Position numbers and translations under genes: made by a program. A stretch of 64,000 bases of DNA from Druceiella hillmani (Eukaryota > Arthropoda > Insecta > Lepidoptera > Hepialidae), in NCBI GenBank assembly GCA_039881145.1, contig JAYKKI010000038.1:6622501-6686500 (forward strand), in the 5' to 3' direction. Below, piece after piece: positions 44,466-57,669 of the stretch; position 1 is the first letter of the stretch; each line of letters opens with the position of its first letter. The notes under the pieces were generated by a model, which had not been told where the DNA came from, made no database searches, and saw only the letters and a program-made list of their open reading frames with translations.

Positions 44466-45110
44466 GCCACGTAAGTACGCTATTTCTTTGTACGCTATTT
44501 CTTTATACTTCTGTTTTACTAATTATCCGTCAAATAACATTTTAGTCATCACACGTATCCAAGAGTCTCTCAGTCAAACTCTTAAATGTAGCCTAACGCT
44601 TTAAGAACATTTTATTTGACGCTAGTATAAGAACCTGTCACAAGTAGAATATTATTTTATAAACAAAAATTGCATTCATCATCAGTCATGATGCTGTGTA
44701 TGTCATGTTTCTGTATTCCCGTTAAAATACACTTGTATTAGTAAGATTGATATTAAGTCACACAGAACAGTTAAGAATGTTATCATGAAAAGAAAAGTCG
44801 AAAAACAGATGAAGGAAAAACGAATAATCTTGGAAGAATCCAATTGGATCGGTCATAAGATAGTAATATTCCAGTTATCAATGCCGAAATTTATAAACAG
44901 AATATAGATTTCAATTAATGTCATTTAAAAATAAAAATTTACTAGTTAATAACAAAATTTACATTATCAACCGAATAAATATGGAACTGGTTGAAATAAA
45001 TAAATCCGTAATAATCTACATTGAATGCTTTTCATGTGCAATAATTTTTTAAATAAAATCATACTATTTAATAAGTTTGTCTTTAGAAATGAGACGAGAA
45101 ATGGATTTCG
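44466..45110. other. AT-rich sequence upstream of the POU promoter
   Basis: Begins with a strong plus-strand splice-donor-like word CCAC/GTAAGT at 44471 and a 15-bp tandem duplication (GTACGCTATTTCTTT at 44475 and 44490). Otherwise AT-rich with no coding potential. Confidence 0.35.
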
Positions 45111-45129
45111 TCTTAATTAACTTCCGTAT

Positions 45130-45960
45130 AGAAATTGCCCGCTAATTCATCTCGGTACTTATTAAGTTCGTAAGCGCGTACCAAACTACACGCAATAGTG
45201 AAATATGATTTGGCTGTTGCTTCATTTTATTTTGCTTCTTTATTTGTGGCCCGTCCGTGTTGAGAATCGATTCTACTGGGTTATCGCCAAGTTGCAAATG
45301 GTCGATAATAAATATTTTTTGGGAAAATTAAATCATTTTTATATACTTTTAAGCACACACTGTCAAAATACTAATACTTTTTCGTTCACCAAATTTCGCG
45401 ACAAGTGGACCGTCAATCAACGGTCGCACAATGCTTCACAGGTGCCTTATTTTTGCCGATAGTACCTTCTTTCGTGAGCTAGCCTCGCCGCGGTGCATTA
45501 ACATACTCTCGCCGTAGCGTGTGTCGTTTGTCTGGACTCGTGTGCCGCCAATAATAAGAGCCAGAGGCTATAAACAAATAACAATTACGCTGCGGAGAGC
45601 GCGCGTAGTGGCGGGCGTTAATTCATACGTACCGCATTACATCAAATTCATTATTGAAGCAAACAAAACGTTCCCATGGTAATAACATTGTTACACCAAA
45701 TATATATTCATCGAGTGATCCTAACAAAAGAATTATTAACAAGTTATTTATTCAAAGTATGTGATAATATCGACTTAACAATGCCGTAATAGTTTCGTTA
45801 TCATACTCGCTCGACGCTCTGCCGTTTAACGATCGTTTAATAAAGCACCGCGCCCAGTTGCATTCCCACAACGAGATCGATGGGTCGCTCCGTTCGTTCG
45901 ATGCTTATTTAGTTTTATAATATCTTAATGTGGCCTGAAGGCGGCGTGTCAATGAAACTC
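45130..45960. promoter_or_regulatory. Upstream complex, CpG-containing blocks, possible POU-gene enhancers
   Basis: Two patches stand out 1.1-2.0 kb upstream of the POU start: 45400-45660 (with GCTATAAACAAATAACAATT, a Forkhead/Sox-like context, at about 45569) and 45790-45910 (with ACGATCGTTTAATAAAGC). They are balanced, repeat-free and CpG-containing, unlike flanking AT-rich DNA. The call rests on position and composition. Confidence 0.3.
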
Positions 45961-47200
45961 TTGCTTTTAACCTCTCATTTCCTGATGTTATCTTACGTCT
46001 CACTTACAACGGGAATCGGTTGAATACAGACGCGAATGAAAAATGCAACGTGCAAATGAAAAGTTCGTATGTGATGTGTCAGTGATGCCGTTCTCTATGT
46101 GACTGATGAACAACATCAGCATGAGCTGTTGAATCCATTGAAAAAACATAAATATTGATAAATGCTCAGTTTGGGATATTTAAATTAAATTAGTTAAATT
46201 TCAGATTTAGGAATATTCTGAAACATAAATAAGATAAGAGGTAACCTGCAGAAAACCGCAGGTACACATACAAATATACATATATAATATATAAATTGTT
46301 ATATTTTGATGTATGCAAAATAGAGACCGCGCGACACGGAATAAAAAATAAATATTTGACGAGAATGCGATTGAGAAGAAACCGTGAGGAAAAAGGTTCG
46401 AACGTGAGAGTCAATAGAGAGGTTACGATTAAAAAAAATTAAAGGGGGCCGTCTAAATATTTAATTATTGAGATATAAGAGATGAAATAAGCATAGCAGA
46501 ACGTACTCGTAAATCTTTCCCATTCGTTTACGTAGTAAACTTTATGAAAAAGGAATGAATTTTTATAACAAATTTTCATCCGCGCTCGTAGTTACTTACA
46601 GGATAAAAAACATTTCGAATAAAAAGTTATTCACTAGACGGTAATGATGAAATTTTAATAAAATCGTAAAAAATCATTAACGAACAAATAATGGTGACAT
46701 CAATTGTCACGTTTGGAAATGTGATACCGATTCTTTCCAAAAAAAATATTAGCAAAAATAAATACTAAAACAAAATATTTAAACAGAATAGAATGAAATA
46801 GAAGCATTTAAGAAATCATAAAAAAACTTTAATAAATATTTTCAGAAAGGTAATTTCACTACGAGTTTGTGAAACGAAGCTTAATTAAAACAATAAAGAA
46901 AAATTTGTAGACATTATTTGAATTTACAGCTGGTCGTATGGAACAATAACACACGTTTGATCAAAAGAACCACGCACATAAATCACTCAGTGGATGGAAG
47001 TGTGGAAGAGAATTCAATTATAATAAAGATTAATTAAAAGATGTCCTCGAACGTTTGTCTTCTGGTTAATGCATAAAAATGCGCATGTAGATAATCGTAA
47101 CTTTTGTTTGGAGTTCTATTTGTGGTACACATCTCATATTGGTAGAAGATGGTATTTTGTCATAAGTCATAAGAGTAAAGTATTTTTGGACTGTATGAAA
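45961..47200. other. AT-rich stretch, no gene recognised
   Basis: Nothing identifiable; short open frames lack motifs. Confidence 0.3.
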
Positions 47201-47204
47201 TCAT

Positions 47205-47420
47205 AGTACTTATGGTTAGGCACCATAATCCGTGAGCAGCCAGAACAACTCGCACGAGGCAAGGAATTTGTCTCAATATTTCGCATCTGGATTTTAATAT
47301 TAAACATGTTTATATGGCATCGTATCCGGGACGAGGAATGGAAGGGCGAGGGAGGATGACGGTTGAAGCATGCGCAGTGGCGCTATTTAGTTTTAGTGAT
47401 GTTTGGCGAGGTTGTCGATT
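47205..47420. other. GC-richer unassigned patch
   Basis: Balanced text with GGACGAGGAATGGAAGGGCG and GCATGCGCAGTGGCGC. It could be host regulatory DNA or the end of an unrecognised repeat. Confidence 0.2.
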
Positions 47421-47541
47421 AAGTAATTATTATTATTTTATTTTGTAATGCGTACACAGGACAACGCATCACACAGTATTTACAAAATTATATGTATACA
47501 ACGGTTTGACAACAAACGTTACAATTCGAACAGATTTGCCA

Positions 47542-47545
<4 letters not shown>

Positions 47546-47584
<39 letters not shown>

Positions 47585-47590
47585 CATATA
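47546..47590. repeat. (TA)n microsatellite
   Basis: About 45 bases of alternating TA. Confidence 0.9.
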
Positions 47591-48815
47591 TCTCTTTTTT
47601 AATGATCATTAGATTGAACTAATTTTATATAAGACTTATACCGCGAGACAATTATTACGAAATAACTTAGAATAAGAAAGCAATTAAAAGAAATCCTCAT
47701 TGCATTCTTCAGTAACCACAGTACAGCATAAGTTTTGAAGCGATGCATTTAACAAAAGACAAGTATTTCACTTGTAACTCGATGTTATTTTCCATAGACG
47801 CTTCATATATACATGCATTAGTATAGCAGTAAGTTCACTTGAAAACATTGGTATTATTCACGCCACAAACTTACGCTAATATGATACCCTTTTATATTTA
47901 GTGTATATTTTGTTTCAAACTGCCTTCTATTCCAATTGACACAAGTGCGCTTACGTTAAGTTCAAAACTTTATGTTCCATTTATTTTCGAATTATCATTT
48001 AATTAGGTAGGAAATGAAAAATGTTTGAGTTTTCTAACATTAATCATTACCGTTTTACAAATTATATCGAGTTTATCGTACTTTGGATCTTCCTTACGTT
48101 AATCAATTAAATATGTGAATATACCTATCGACTTCGAAAGATAACTCGTGATGTAATATTCGTATAGAACATTGCACAATAAAAGGATAACACTTTACAT
48201 TAGTATTAAATGTACATTTAACGTGTTACCATATTAAAATACCCCGCTTCTGGCCTACTGCTTTTTATATTGTTTGATGCTAGCTGTATTAAACATTAAG
48301 CTAATTTTGAATTTACATACTGAAATATTCACTTTACGTGGTACAATGGTACAGTTTATTTAAATCGTTCATTCGCCAACGTAATTTTACGAGTAATGGA
48401 AATTATTATATCTTTCCTTTATTATGTATCTAGTCCTGAAAATAAAGTTGAATTGGGTGCTAGTTGTTTTTGTACAATATTGATATCTCTCTAATAAGGT
48501 GAGCGCAAGTGATGAAATATTACACAGAATTGTGTCAATAAACTTTTATCGTTTTCTACTTTTAGATTCAATTCTTCATACAATCTGTCTTGTTTTTACG
48601 AATTCTGTTATTAAATATATGACGGCTAATTGTATTTACGACAGTAGTGTATAATACAAGGTTAAAAGTTAATTTTAAATATTTAATGATTTTACAGAAT
48701 ACATTATGTAGCTTTCAAAATATTGAATAATTCCAAATTAATTAAAATTTGTACATATTCACATCAAAATAATATTGGTAAAAATAGCAATATGTCAAAA
48801 ATACTCAATATTTTA
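47591..48815. other. AT-rich stretch, no gene recognised
   Basis: Nothing identifiable. Confidence 0.3.
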
Positions 48816-48819
48816 AAAA

Positions 48820-49090
48820 TAAACCTCGCCGCCGACTCGACATCGACATAAAGTCACATACCTTACGCGGCCATCCTCTTTTGCATCTCGCTTCCTTATA
48901 CCAAGATTGCAGGTGTAGACAAGGATGGATAGTCCCATAATGCGCCTAATTCATATTAAATTTTGTTTCCGTGGATGGCGGAAAGGAGTATTTTATATGA
49001 CGCGAAACAAAATCGAGAATAGTCAACGACTGTGCCGCATTATCAACTATGGGATCTTTTTTAGCTTACTCGGTAATTTCGTAGTAAAAT
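48820..49090. promoter_or_regulatory. Complex noncoding block, possible enhancer
   Basis: Balanced, CpG-containing segment about 5 kb upstream of the POU gene, with weakly inverted words (ATAGTCCCATAATGCGCC and GCCGCATTATCAACTATGGG, about 110 bases apart). No coding signature. Confidence 0.25.
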
Positions 49091-49559
49091 TATAAACTAT
49101 ACTCTGTCAAACAATCTAGTAAAAGGCCAATCAAAATTGTTTAATTAATATAATTTTTAACGCGCTCATATTATTCCATGCATAATTTAGAACGACAATC
49201 AAGCATTTTACAGCTATATCACCCAAACCTGTTGCAAAACATAAAATGTATTTGTCATTCGACATTCCAAAATTTCCATGACATTGATTATATTGTGCTT
49301 TTGTTTCAATTCTCTGGTCCTTGGTACCTGGTCACTATATGATTTCACACCTATATTTAAAAAGTTTAATGGATTAGACAGAAAAGATACTACCATTATT
49401 TTTGTCCCTTTATATTTTATTACGGGCATGATTGAATGTATTTTAACCTATTTACCATTGCACAGTAGATATTACCACATCTTCAATCCCGACGGGAATT
49501 GCTTTTGATCTTGCATTTTTTAAATGTTTAAATAATAATGACGATAATCCCTTAGTTTT

Positions 49560-49800
49560 TGGTTTAGTAATGCCTTATGCTTCTATATCTTACGTGGGAG
49601 GACGAAACCATAGTTCATTTGGCCTGCCTGGACTGCGCGCGAACATCTTACAACATTTGCATGTTTTTCGCTCATTAAATTGTTCAATGAGGTATTGCAA
49701 GAGACGCCCAATTTTGAATCTTCTTTCTACTCTATTGACCGATTTAAGAATGCAACCTTGTAATTGCTGTCGTTCATGATTGATAATTAATTAGTTTTAT
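49560..49800. promoter_or_regulatory. Complex noncoding block with an octamer site
   Basis: Balanced segment with the octamer ATTTGCAT at 49655-49662 and GATTGATAATTAATTAG near its end (about 49778). A 69-codon frame has no motif. A possible POU/homeodomain target; inference only. Confidence 0.2.
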
Positions 49801-50229
49801 ATTTATTTTGAATCAATTTACGTTTTTTTTGTGCATTACCTACTAGATATGCCCACCACTTTGATCGTGACGACTATTAGAAAATATTATTAAGTAAAAT
49901 GGAAAACTAGCACGTATTGAGGAAACAAAGTAACCTTATATGAAATGCACACAACACTGAAAATTTTGATATATGGAAAACGCTCGACAACGATGTGTGC
50001 CCTCATGCGCCTGCTCAGATTCGGGTTACTTTTACAAGTACCTACCTCTCCCGTATTACTCTATTTAGGTTTACCTCTATCCGCGCCCATTTCGCAAATG
50101 CATGACCGACTGGGAAACTTCATTTTGCGATTTAAAATTCACATGTTGTCATCTTTTGATATACATAGTTATATTATACATTAGTGTAATAAGTAGACAC
50201 TTATTTGTTATTATTTTACTAAGGCAATG

Positions 50230-50420
50230 TAAATGCATTTTTGAAAACATTAAATTCGCACAACTCATGTTTGAGTGAAACGATCGCAATGAAATGAAAA
50301 CCAAATGTAACTTTAAGTTAATCCCTATGATTTTTTCAGAAAGCTCCATCCGAACTGCCTCAGTAGTTTTTATCTGATGCGAGCACAAACACACAAATAG
50401 ACAAACAGATCAATATTTCG
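50230..50420 (+). repeat. Fragment of a lepidopteran interspersed repeat
   Basis: CAGTAGTTTTTATCTGATGC, then ACACAAATAGACAAACAGAT, resembles the end region of widely dispersed insect LINE/SINE repeats (CAGTAGTTTTTGCGTGATGCG followed by ACAGACAGACAG). No coding part. Confidence 0.4.
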
Positions 50421-51310
50421 AAAATGGTCTTAATAAATTTTATTTCTTTCTTCATTTCCTCAATTATTTTCTGGATATAATTTCAATGTACAGAGACGTA
50501 AAGTTTACAGTATAATTATTTGTACAAATAAAGTACTTTAAAAGCGATTGTATTTTTGGTACTTGCGCACTCCACCGCTTTGGGTCACTACTTTAGGTCA
50601 ACCTGTGAATTCGGCGAGGGTTTTTCTAATAAATAAATAAATTAGTCATTATCACAGATAGCAATTGTTTGTTACAGAAGAAAGAATCATTATCATTACT
50701 TAATACGATATAAACAAAATGAATTTAACAATGAAATGCTGCTAAAAGTTTTTTTTTTCTTCGTGGGGTCTTATTCTATAGCGCTAAAGCTGAACTTGTC
50801 AACTTTTTGGGCGACTTCATAATTGATTGTAATACCTACATTAATATTAGTTTCGGTCGACTCAATATTTACTTGTTTATTTGATAATACTGGCGTTTAT
50901 TTGCGCTTCGTAAGTAACGTATCTAATATTTCATGTAAGATATTTTTTTCAAAGTAAATAAATAAATCAATACAGAATTATTTATCAAACTTGCAATTTT
51001 GAAAAAACAAATTATTATGAAATTAAAAACCAATACCTTATGGACATGCAAATCGATAAGTATATAAGAATATCCTAATAAAGACCAAAATTACCGTAAC
51101 AAATTAATAATTCAAGATTATTTCACAATTTTTAACATGGCTGTTTATTTCGGACTATATACTTTATTCACTAAAGTGATGTTAAACGCTATGCGTGTGC
51201 CCATGTGGTATATGAAAACATATGCGTCTCATAAAAACAATGCAAGTTTTATAGGTATAAATATCTAAACACAAAGTAAAACAATGTAATTAAGTATTAA
51301 TGTCATTATA
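50421..51310. other. AT-rich stretch, no gene recognised
   Basis: Contains one exact octamer ATGCAAAT at 51046-51053 followed by CGAT. Nothing else identifiable. Confidence 0.3.
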
Positions 51311-51315
51311 AGGTC

Positions 51316-51502
<187 letters not shown>

Positions 51503-51929
51503 ATCTTTGTATGCTAGTTTATAACAATCCTTGAGATAAATCTCCAGTAATTATTTTCAAAACGTTGTACTAATGAAGAAATATCATTACTTTTCCAGAT
51601 CCCGCTTATTGGATTCGTAACGACGTCGACAAATATGGATGATCTATAAAGTACAAGAAATAGATGTATTTATGTATTTTTAAAAATCTGTGTTTTATTT
51701 GCGTTAATAAGAAGGAATATTAAGTTTTATAAATAAATATTTCGTTTTATTAATAATTTAGCAAAATTTTCCAGTCCATCAAAGTAATGTGCTTAAGATT
51801 TATAGTAACTAAGTATTAACATACTTAGTTATATATATTAGCCTACACAGTGAATATAAATTTAAATTGATCTAAGACTTAATTTAATTGTCTATTTTAA
51901 TTGTCTATTTTGTTATTCAGAATATATTT

Positions 51930-52180
51930 GGCATTAATTTTGTAGAAATTCTTTATTCACAATTAAATGAAACTAAGTGATGTAGTATTGTTTCTACTTT
52001 CTTTAAGTTCTTTACCACGACGTAAGTTTCGTTGTATTACAACATCTTCAGGTGGGATAGCAAAGATCTTTGCTAATAGCCCACCTGAAGATGTTGTAAT
52101 AAAACGAAACCTAGGTCGTGGCAAAGAACTTAAAGTAAGTAGACACAATACTACATCATGTAGTTCCATTTAATTGTGAA
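51930..52180 (+). mobile_element. Palindromic short element, copy 3
   Basis: Starts AGAATATATTTGGCATTAAT like copy 2, then a palindrome centred near AAAGATCTTT (about 52068) with arms reading AATGAAACTAAGTGATGTAG and CTACATCATGTAGTTCCATT. The arms are the most complete of the three copies, with essentially no loop. The ending TTAATTGTGA is shared with copy 2. No convincing direct repeat flanks it (only AGAATA on both sides). Both strands therefore show the same 68-codon frame, an artefact of the palindrome. Confidence 0.85.
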
Positions 52181-53640
52181 GAATACTTTGTTTTAAATTG
52201 TCCCTTAAAGTAAATAATGAAAGTCGAATTATATTACTCCGAAATATGTTGAACTTCCGGCAACGTATTCCTCAATAACATTATTTTTCACTTGGGCTGC
52301 TAAGGTATGAAGAGCGAAACGCCACGCGCGTCTATCCAGGCTTATTAGTTTTGCCGCACTTGCTGTCTTCCATTTTCTGCATGTAGTTTTATGTAGTTTT
52401 AGCCAAACATTCAGTTACCATACTTGCTTAAAAATTAGCATACAGTATAAATATATACGTAAGTCACATTATTGTTCATTCTTGAGTATTCCAAAAGACC
52501 ATTTTTTTATTTCATCCCGCAATATTCTACCACGAATTTTCTCAAATGATATCCTTCTTACAAAAATTAACTTTCATTCTTTTTTCGGTAGAAAAAAGGA
52601 TTCCTCGAACAGAAATTTTTTTGGCAAGTGGCATAATGAAGAGTCAGTTTATGGTTAAGGTTTTGTTTACCTAATTTTTTTATTTAATTTTATGCCCAAC
52701 AGGAGTGTTTAATAAATGGTTGAGGAATACTGGAATTGTCCTCGTTATTAAATTTTACACATTTGCTTGGGCGTTCATTGTACAACGTAATGGCCAGTTA
52801 CAAGAAGCTTTTGTCCTTACAGTTTGTATAGACCTGTATTCTTCTTGCATTCCAAGCATTATATTTAAAACGGTGAGTTCAATGTCAAATTTGGTGACTT
52901 ATCACACTATAGAGATTGTATCGCTTGTTTCGATTGTTTTCATAGTCCAGCGCCCGTACCATTATGATTTATTTTCATCAAACCTGTAATATTTTTAATT
53001 AGGTTAAATTTTCTATTTTACGTTTGACAATGCGCGAACCAACATTCTAAGGCACTTTCACATCTGACGCCAAGTTGGTTTCATCAAAACAGTTTGCGCG
53101 GCATCCTACTTCGATGTTATACTTCACTATAAGTGCACTGCCCGGTGGACGTTACGGAATGTACTTACAACTTTTAATTTGATACTTGTTTTTGTTGTAT
53201 GATTATCTGCTTGGTATTATAGCGTTATGACATAATTTTTGAATATTTTTGAAGAACAACTCGTTCACGGATCGCTACCAAGTTTTTCCAAGTTCGGGTC
53301 ACTAACAGTTCAAAAGTACCAGCTCTTACGTTCTCATTCTTGCCTGAAACCAAATTAAATATTCCACGATCAGCTACTAATATAGTTCTACAGGCACATA
53401 GTAACTTTTCTTATGGGTACTTTTTCTTTTGTAAAACAGTACATGCTAAAATATTCATAAATTATCGATGGTGCAGAGATAATTAAAATTCACATTCCAT
53501 GTAAAGTTACAACAAATGTGTCAACACATTAGATATATTTGTTATAACTTTTATAAGCTTACTGCAGTATGTTTTAAATAGTAAAAGTAGTCAGTCGAGT
53601 GTGCAATTGAATGACGCCATCTATTATACAGTAGTTTAAA
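52181..53640. other. AT-rich stretch, no gene recognised
   Basis: A plus-strand frame at 52705-52989 (94 codons, hydrophobic) shows no known domain. Nothing else can be supported. Confidence 0.3.
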
Positions 53641-53644
53641 CATA

Positions 53645-53810
53645 AATAAGGGTTGGAATAAATGTTTGCTTTCTGGTCTCGAGCGCCACCCTCGCTATAG
53701 GTGCGCCACTATCGTCCCTCGAGCGGCGAGCGGGGTACGAAGCTGTATCGTCTACCGATCCATCCTTCGTTATACTTACGGCACGTGACTGCTAAGATAT
53801 AATTTAACAT
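53645..53810. promoter_or_regulatory. Compact CpG-rich block
   Basis: GGTCTCGAGCGCCACCCTCG and CCCTCGAGCGGCGAGCGGGG give a sharp GC peak about 9.7 kb upstream of the POU gene. It could be an enhancer, an insulator-like element or a promoter of an unseen transcript. No coding evidence. Confidence 0.25.
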
Positions 53811-54900
53811 CTACAGATTGAACCTCCTATTTTATATCGGAGGCTTAGTTTTAATATGTATGAGAGGTTTGTTGGACGTTTCTTTTAGCGGCCTACAATA
53901 AATAATGGCGTTATTAAAGTTATAATAAAATAAAATGACAGACGAGTGCATGAATCGGGTAATTAATTCCATTTTCATAAACACAAGGCAATGAAATAAT
54001 AATTGCAATAAAATAATAATACACGTAAATAAGAAAATTATCTATAAATATTAATAAACTTCAATTATAGTAATTCATTTTTAGATTGGTTTTTGATAGT
54101 ATATACCAATTTACGGCAAGACCGAAAGAAGGAGTTACAACTTTAGCAGTGTATGTTGCTGGATATGTGGGTGAAGATGTTCTATGATAGGGACCAAATC
54201 ACCACAAAAGATTGATTTTGATAAATGTTTTTGATTCATCCTTATATTAAGAGTGTAATTATGCTTTATAATAATAAAATATGTCGCCCGAGAGCCGCCA
54301 TATTCAAACCTATTTTGTATTACGTTACTTTATGAATAACGTTAGGGAATTTAAACAGAAGTTCCCATGCTGTCTCGTTATGAAACATTTATTTTGACCT
54401 CCAGGTCAGCCAATACAGTGCGTGCTTGAGAATTGAGGAATGTCACGTGTCCATTTATGCTACCAAATAATAATTTAGTAGAATACTTCCGACTTGAAGC
54501 CCATATTGAAAGTGGCACGTCGAATAAACAATACAACCTATAAAAACGCATCTACTGCCATTCAAATATAAACTACAGGAACTTCATCGTCGACGAAATA
54601 GCTTCGTCCTTTTCTTTCTGCTCGTAAAATTATATGATGCTATACTTTTCTCTCAAGCAAATGTAAAATAGCGTTACGCGAGTGAACAATGAAGGTCTTA
54701 AATGCCAGTGCAATACAATAAGTCGATTTTAAAGGAACTTTAACGTAACTGTTATTGTCCTGCCTTTGCTGACATCAACGTTAAATAAAGTAAATGATAT
54801 GAAATAGAACCAACGGTTTAATCAATACCGAAAGGGAGATTAAATTAAAATATCAAATAGTTATATCGTTTTAAAGGTGAATGAAAAGGTTATAGCTTTA

Positions 54901-54902
<2 letters not shown>

Positions 54903-54961
<59 letters not shown>

Positions 54962-54985
54962 GTATGTATATATATATATATATTA
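54903..54985. repeat. (TA)n microsatellite, interrupted
   Basis: TA run at 54903-54958, then TGTATG, then another TA run to about 54982. Confidence 0.95.
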
Positions 54986-55109
54986 CGTAAAGCTATATTA
55001 CGTTACTCCTATACCACCAAACCGATCATCAAAAATGGGGTATCATTTCATTCTTCTCAACAGTCCAAGCCAATATAAACTAAAAATTCTATAGGACGCA
55101 CGTGCCATG

Positions 55110-55440
55110 TAACGTTATATATCGGTTGTTTTTTAGAGTTCTGTACCTAAAAAAGAAAAACGAAACCCATATAAAATCATCCATATGTCTGTTCGTCTGT
55201 CTGTCACAACCGTTTTTCTCAGAAACCTCTTGCCACAGCAACATAATATGTGGCACGGTAATGAAATATATTAAGCCGCACATATCGCAATAGCTAAAAC
55301 TCAAAAATATTAATTTGGATATTTAAGAGGGGCAAATTAAATAAGCGAATTTGTTTATTCGGTATCGTTTGAAAGAGGTAGAGTTATAAGTGTGTCAAAA
55401 AATGTGACACACTTTATGACTTTAGGTATTTCTGAAACAA
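55110..55440 (-). repeat. Common lepidopteran interspersed repeat, reverse copy
   Basis: Plus strand reads TTTTTTAGAGTTCTGTACCT, then GTCTGTTCGTCTGTCTGTCA, the reverse complement of the tail seen at 31.99-32.09 kb. Same family, opposite orientation, with the tail end at the left. Confidence 0.65.
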
Positions 55441-55586
55441 TTTAATCACGAACAAACTATAAATTATAAAAAAATATGTATTTTAAAAAGCCTACGCAAA
55501 TGTTTCAGGAAAACTGTGGCGACTATTCCAAGTGTCATTTTTTTTTCAAATACGGCGTGTTTTTATATGTTGAAAGGTATAGTAGG

Positions 55587-55692
<106 letters not shown>

Positions 55693-55762
55693 AAGTATTT
55701 TTTAATTTCAGATATTATACACAATATTATTTGAAACTTGTTATGAGAAATTTAAAATATAT

Positions 55763-55821
55763 AATTTTATACATGCAATTTAAAATATTGTTTCATAATT
55801 TTAAATTGCATGTATAAAATT
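55763..55821. repeat. Perfect 24-bp inverted repeat with 11-base loop
   Basis: AATTTTATACATGCAATTTA plus AAAT (55763-55786) is exactly complemented at 55798-55821. The stem and loop sizes are in the range of a small hairpin RNA precursor, but the AT-rich stem makes a simple fold-back more likely. Confidence 0.85.
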
Positions 55822-55829
55822 ATTTTATT

Positions 55830-56720
55830 TGCGTAAATAGAGTATTTCCCCTTTATTTTCAAAACTACTTAAGCAAAAATCATGGAAAAAAGTTGATAAA
55901 CTGTGAAAGATATAATTTAGAAATTAATATTTTTAAATAGTTTCATAGAAATTCCATGTACACCTAAATGTTTACACGTGCCTAAATGTGTATGGAACCC
56001 TTGTAGTGCAAGTTCTACTCGTTCTTGACGTGTGTTTTCCTTTACATGAAATAATAATTAATATGAATGCGACATAAAGTGTATCAATGAACGAGATTTA
56101 AAAGAAGGGTTCACAAATACGAATATGGAACGTGCAGAACAAAGTATGATATGTAACGAAATTTGTTTCAAATTTGCATTGCAAACTTCTTTGTTATTGT
56201 AATTGGAATTGTTTTGTCAATCTCGTCATTTCATACAATTAAAAAGCAAGTGCATAAAGAGCAAATAAATGTAAATAAGTCATGAATTATACTTACAAAG
56301 TACAAAATGTCACCAATTAACAAAAAACAAGTGTAACTAGCTGCATTACCCGGCTTCAATCAGATATAATACTTTCACAATTAATTTTTCTCTAATATTT
56401 TCACGTCGTTCCCCGCTACGGTTTTAACTTATTCAACGCACTGTTTTCAGGATTCTCGCCTCTTTCCCTTTTTTCTTTATTTATGTCCTCCGTGCTTTCT
56501 TTATTCTTAGCGATTTTGTCAGATTGTATTAACACTTTATCATTTTAGCAATAAAAATATAAAACACAACAAAAAAAAAATAAAAAATTCATTTTGGACA
56601 TTGCTTTTTATTCTCTTATATTAGTTCCTTTTCATTGCTAAAATATTATTAAGTATGTATACCTTCAAGTCTCATATAAATTAAGAATCGAAATTTTTAG
56701 AACATTGCGTGTACAATTTC
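55830..56720. other. AT-rich stretch, no gene; repeat-end phrase at 56.34 kb
   Basis: AACTAGCTGCATTACCCGGC at about 56335 is a variant of the ACTAGCT.TTGCCCGCGGCTTC repeat-end phrase. Octamer word at 56172-56179. Nothing else recognised. Confidence 0.3.
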
Positions 56721-57250
56721 CAGTTGTATTAGCTTAAAAGCAAAATGAAACTAGTACATTTTAATACTACGTGGCAGCACTCTGTATGTGTTAGATAATT
56801 AACTGTTTCTTTTTACACATATTGTATTTAATTTACCTTAAATAAGAGTTTGTTATATTGGGAATACTTTGTTTCATTGAATATATCCATAATCCAAGAG
56901 GTTATGGACCCAATTTACTCTGAAAATAAAAGGATAGACGAAAACGGCAAAGAAAATATTAAAATCGTTGTTGAAATTCTTTAACAAGATAACCCACGCG
57001 AATGGACCCACGCGATCAAATAATTTAGAAAAATTTGTAGGAAATAACTTTCGTCATTAGAAGTATCAAATAAAATGCGCTTTGAAGGCAAAATAAATTA
57101 ATATTACACTGACACACCTAGAACAAAACAGTGCTGAATGATCGAAACATGATGGCATGGCTATGTTCATTGTAACATATTCGACGGACTTCAAACAAAT
57201 TACATTGATAGAAAATTGGGATAGTGCTATGGAAATAATGCCAAAAATGA

Positions 57251-57354
<104 letters not shown>

Positions 57355-57603
57355 TTACATGAGCAAAACAGTGAACTATGCAAAATTCACGAAAAGTTTT
57401 ATCAGTACGAGATGTCACCGAGTGACAATGGTTAAACATCCAAAAGTTGAAACAATGGCTAAACAGCTAAAATAAAGTGGTGAAAACATTATCGTATTCC
57501 AAAAAAATCCAAGTTTAGAAAACCTCAACAAGAAGGAACAAATATATTAGCGTCTTATATAAAAAATAATGCATGCAACGCTGAAGAAAATACTTGGATC
57601 CTA

Positions 57604-57669
57604 GATAATGGTGCTTCTGCGCATGTGACTTTTAATGTGATAATGGTGCTTCTGCGCATGTGACTTTTA
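57604..57669 (+). repeat. 35-bp tandem duplication over the Copia protease active site
   Basis: GATAATGGTGCTTCTGCGCA and the following 11 bases occur at 57604 and again at 57639. The duplicated part encodes DNGASAHVTF, the protease active-site loop (DSGA in active enzymes). The 35-base step shifts the frame. Confidence 0.9.

Noticed and set aside
51963..52173. Near-identical 68-codon frames on opposite strands
   Set aside because: Direct consequence of the palindromic element; both strands carry the same sequence.
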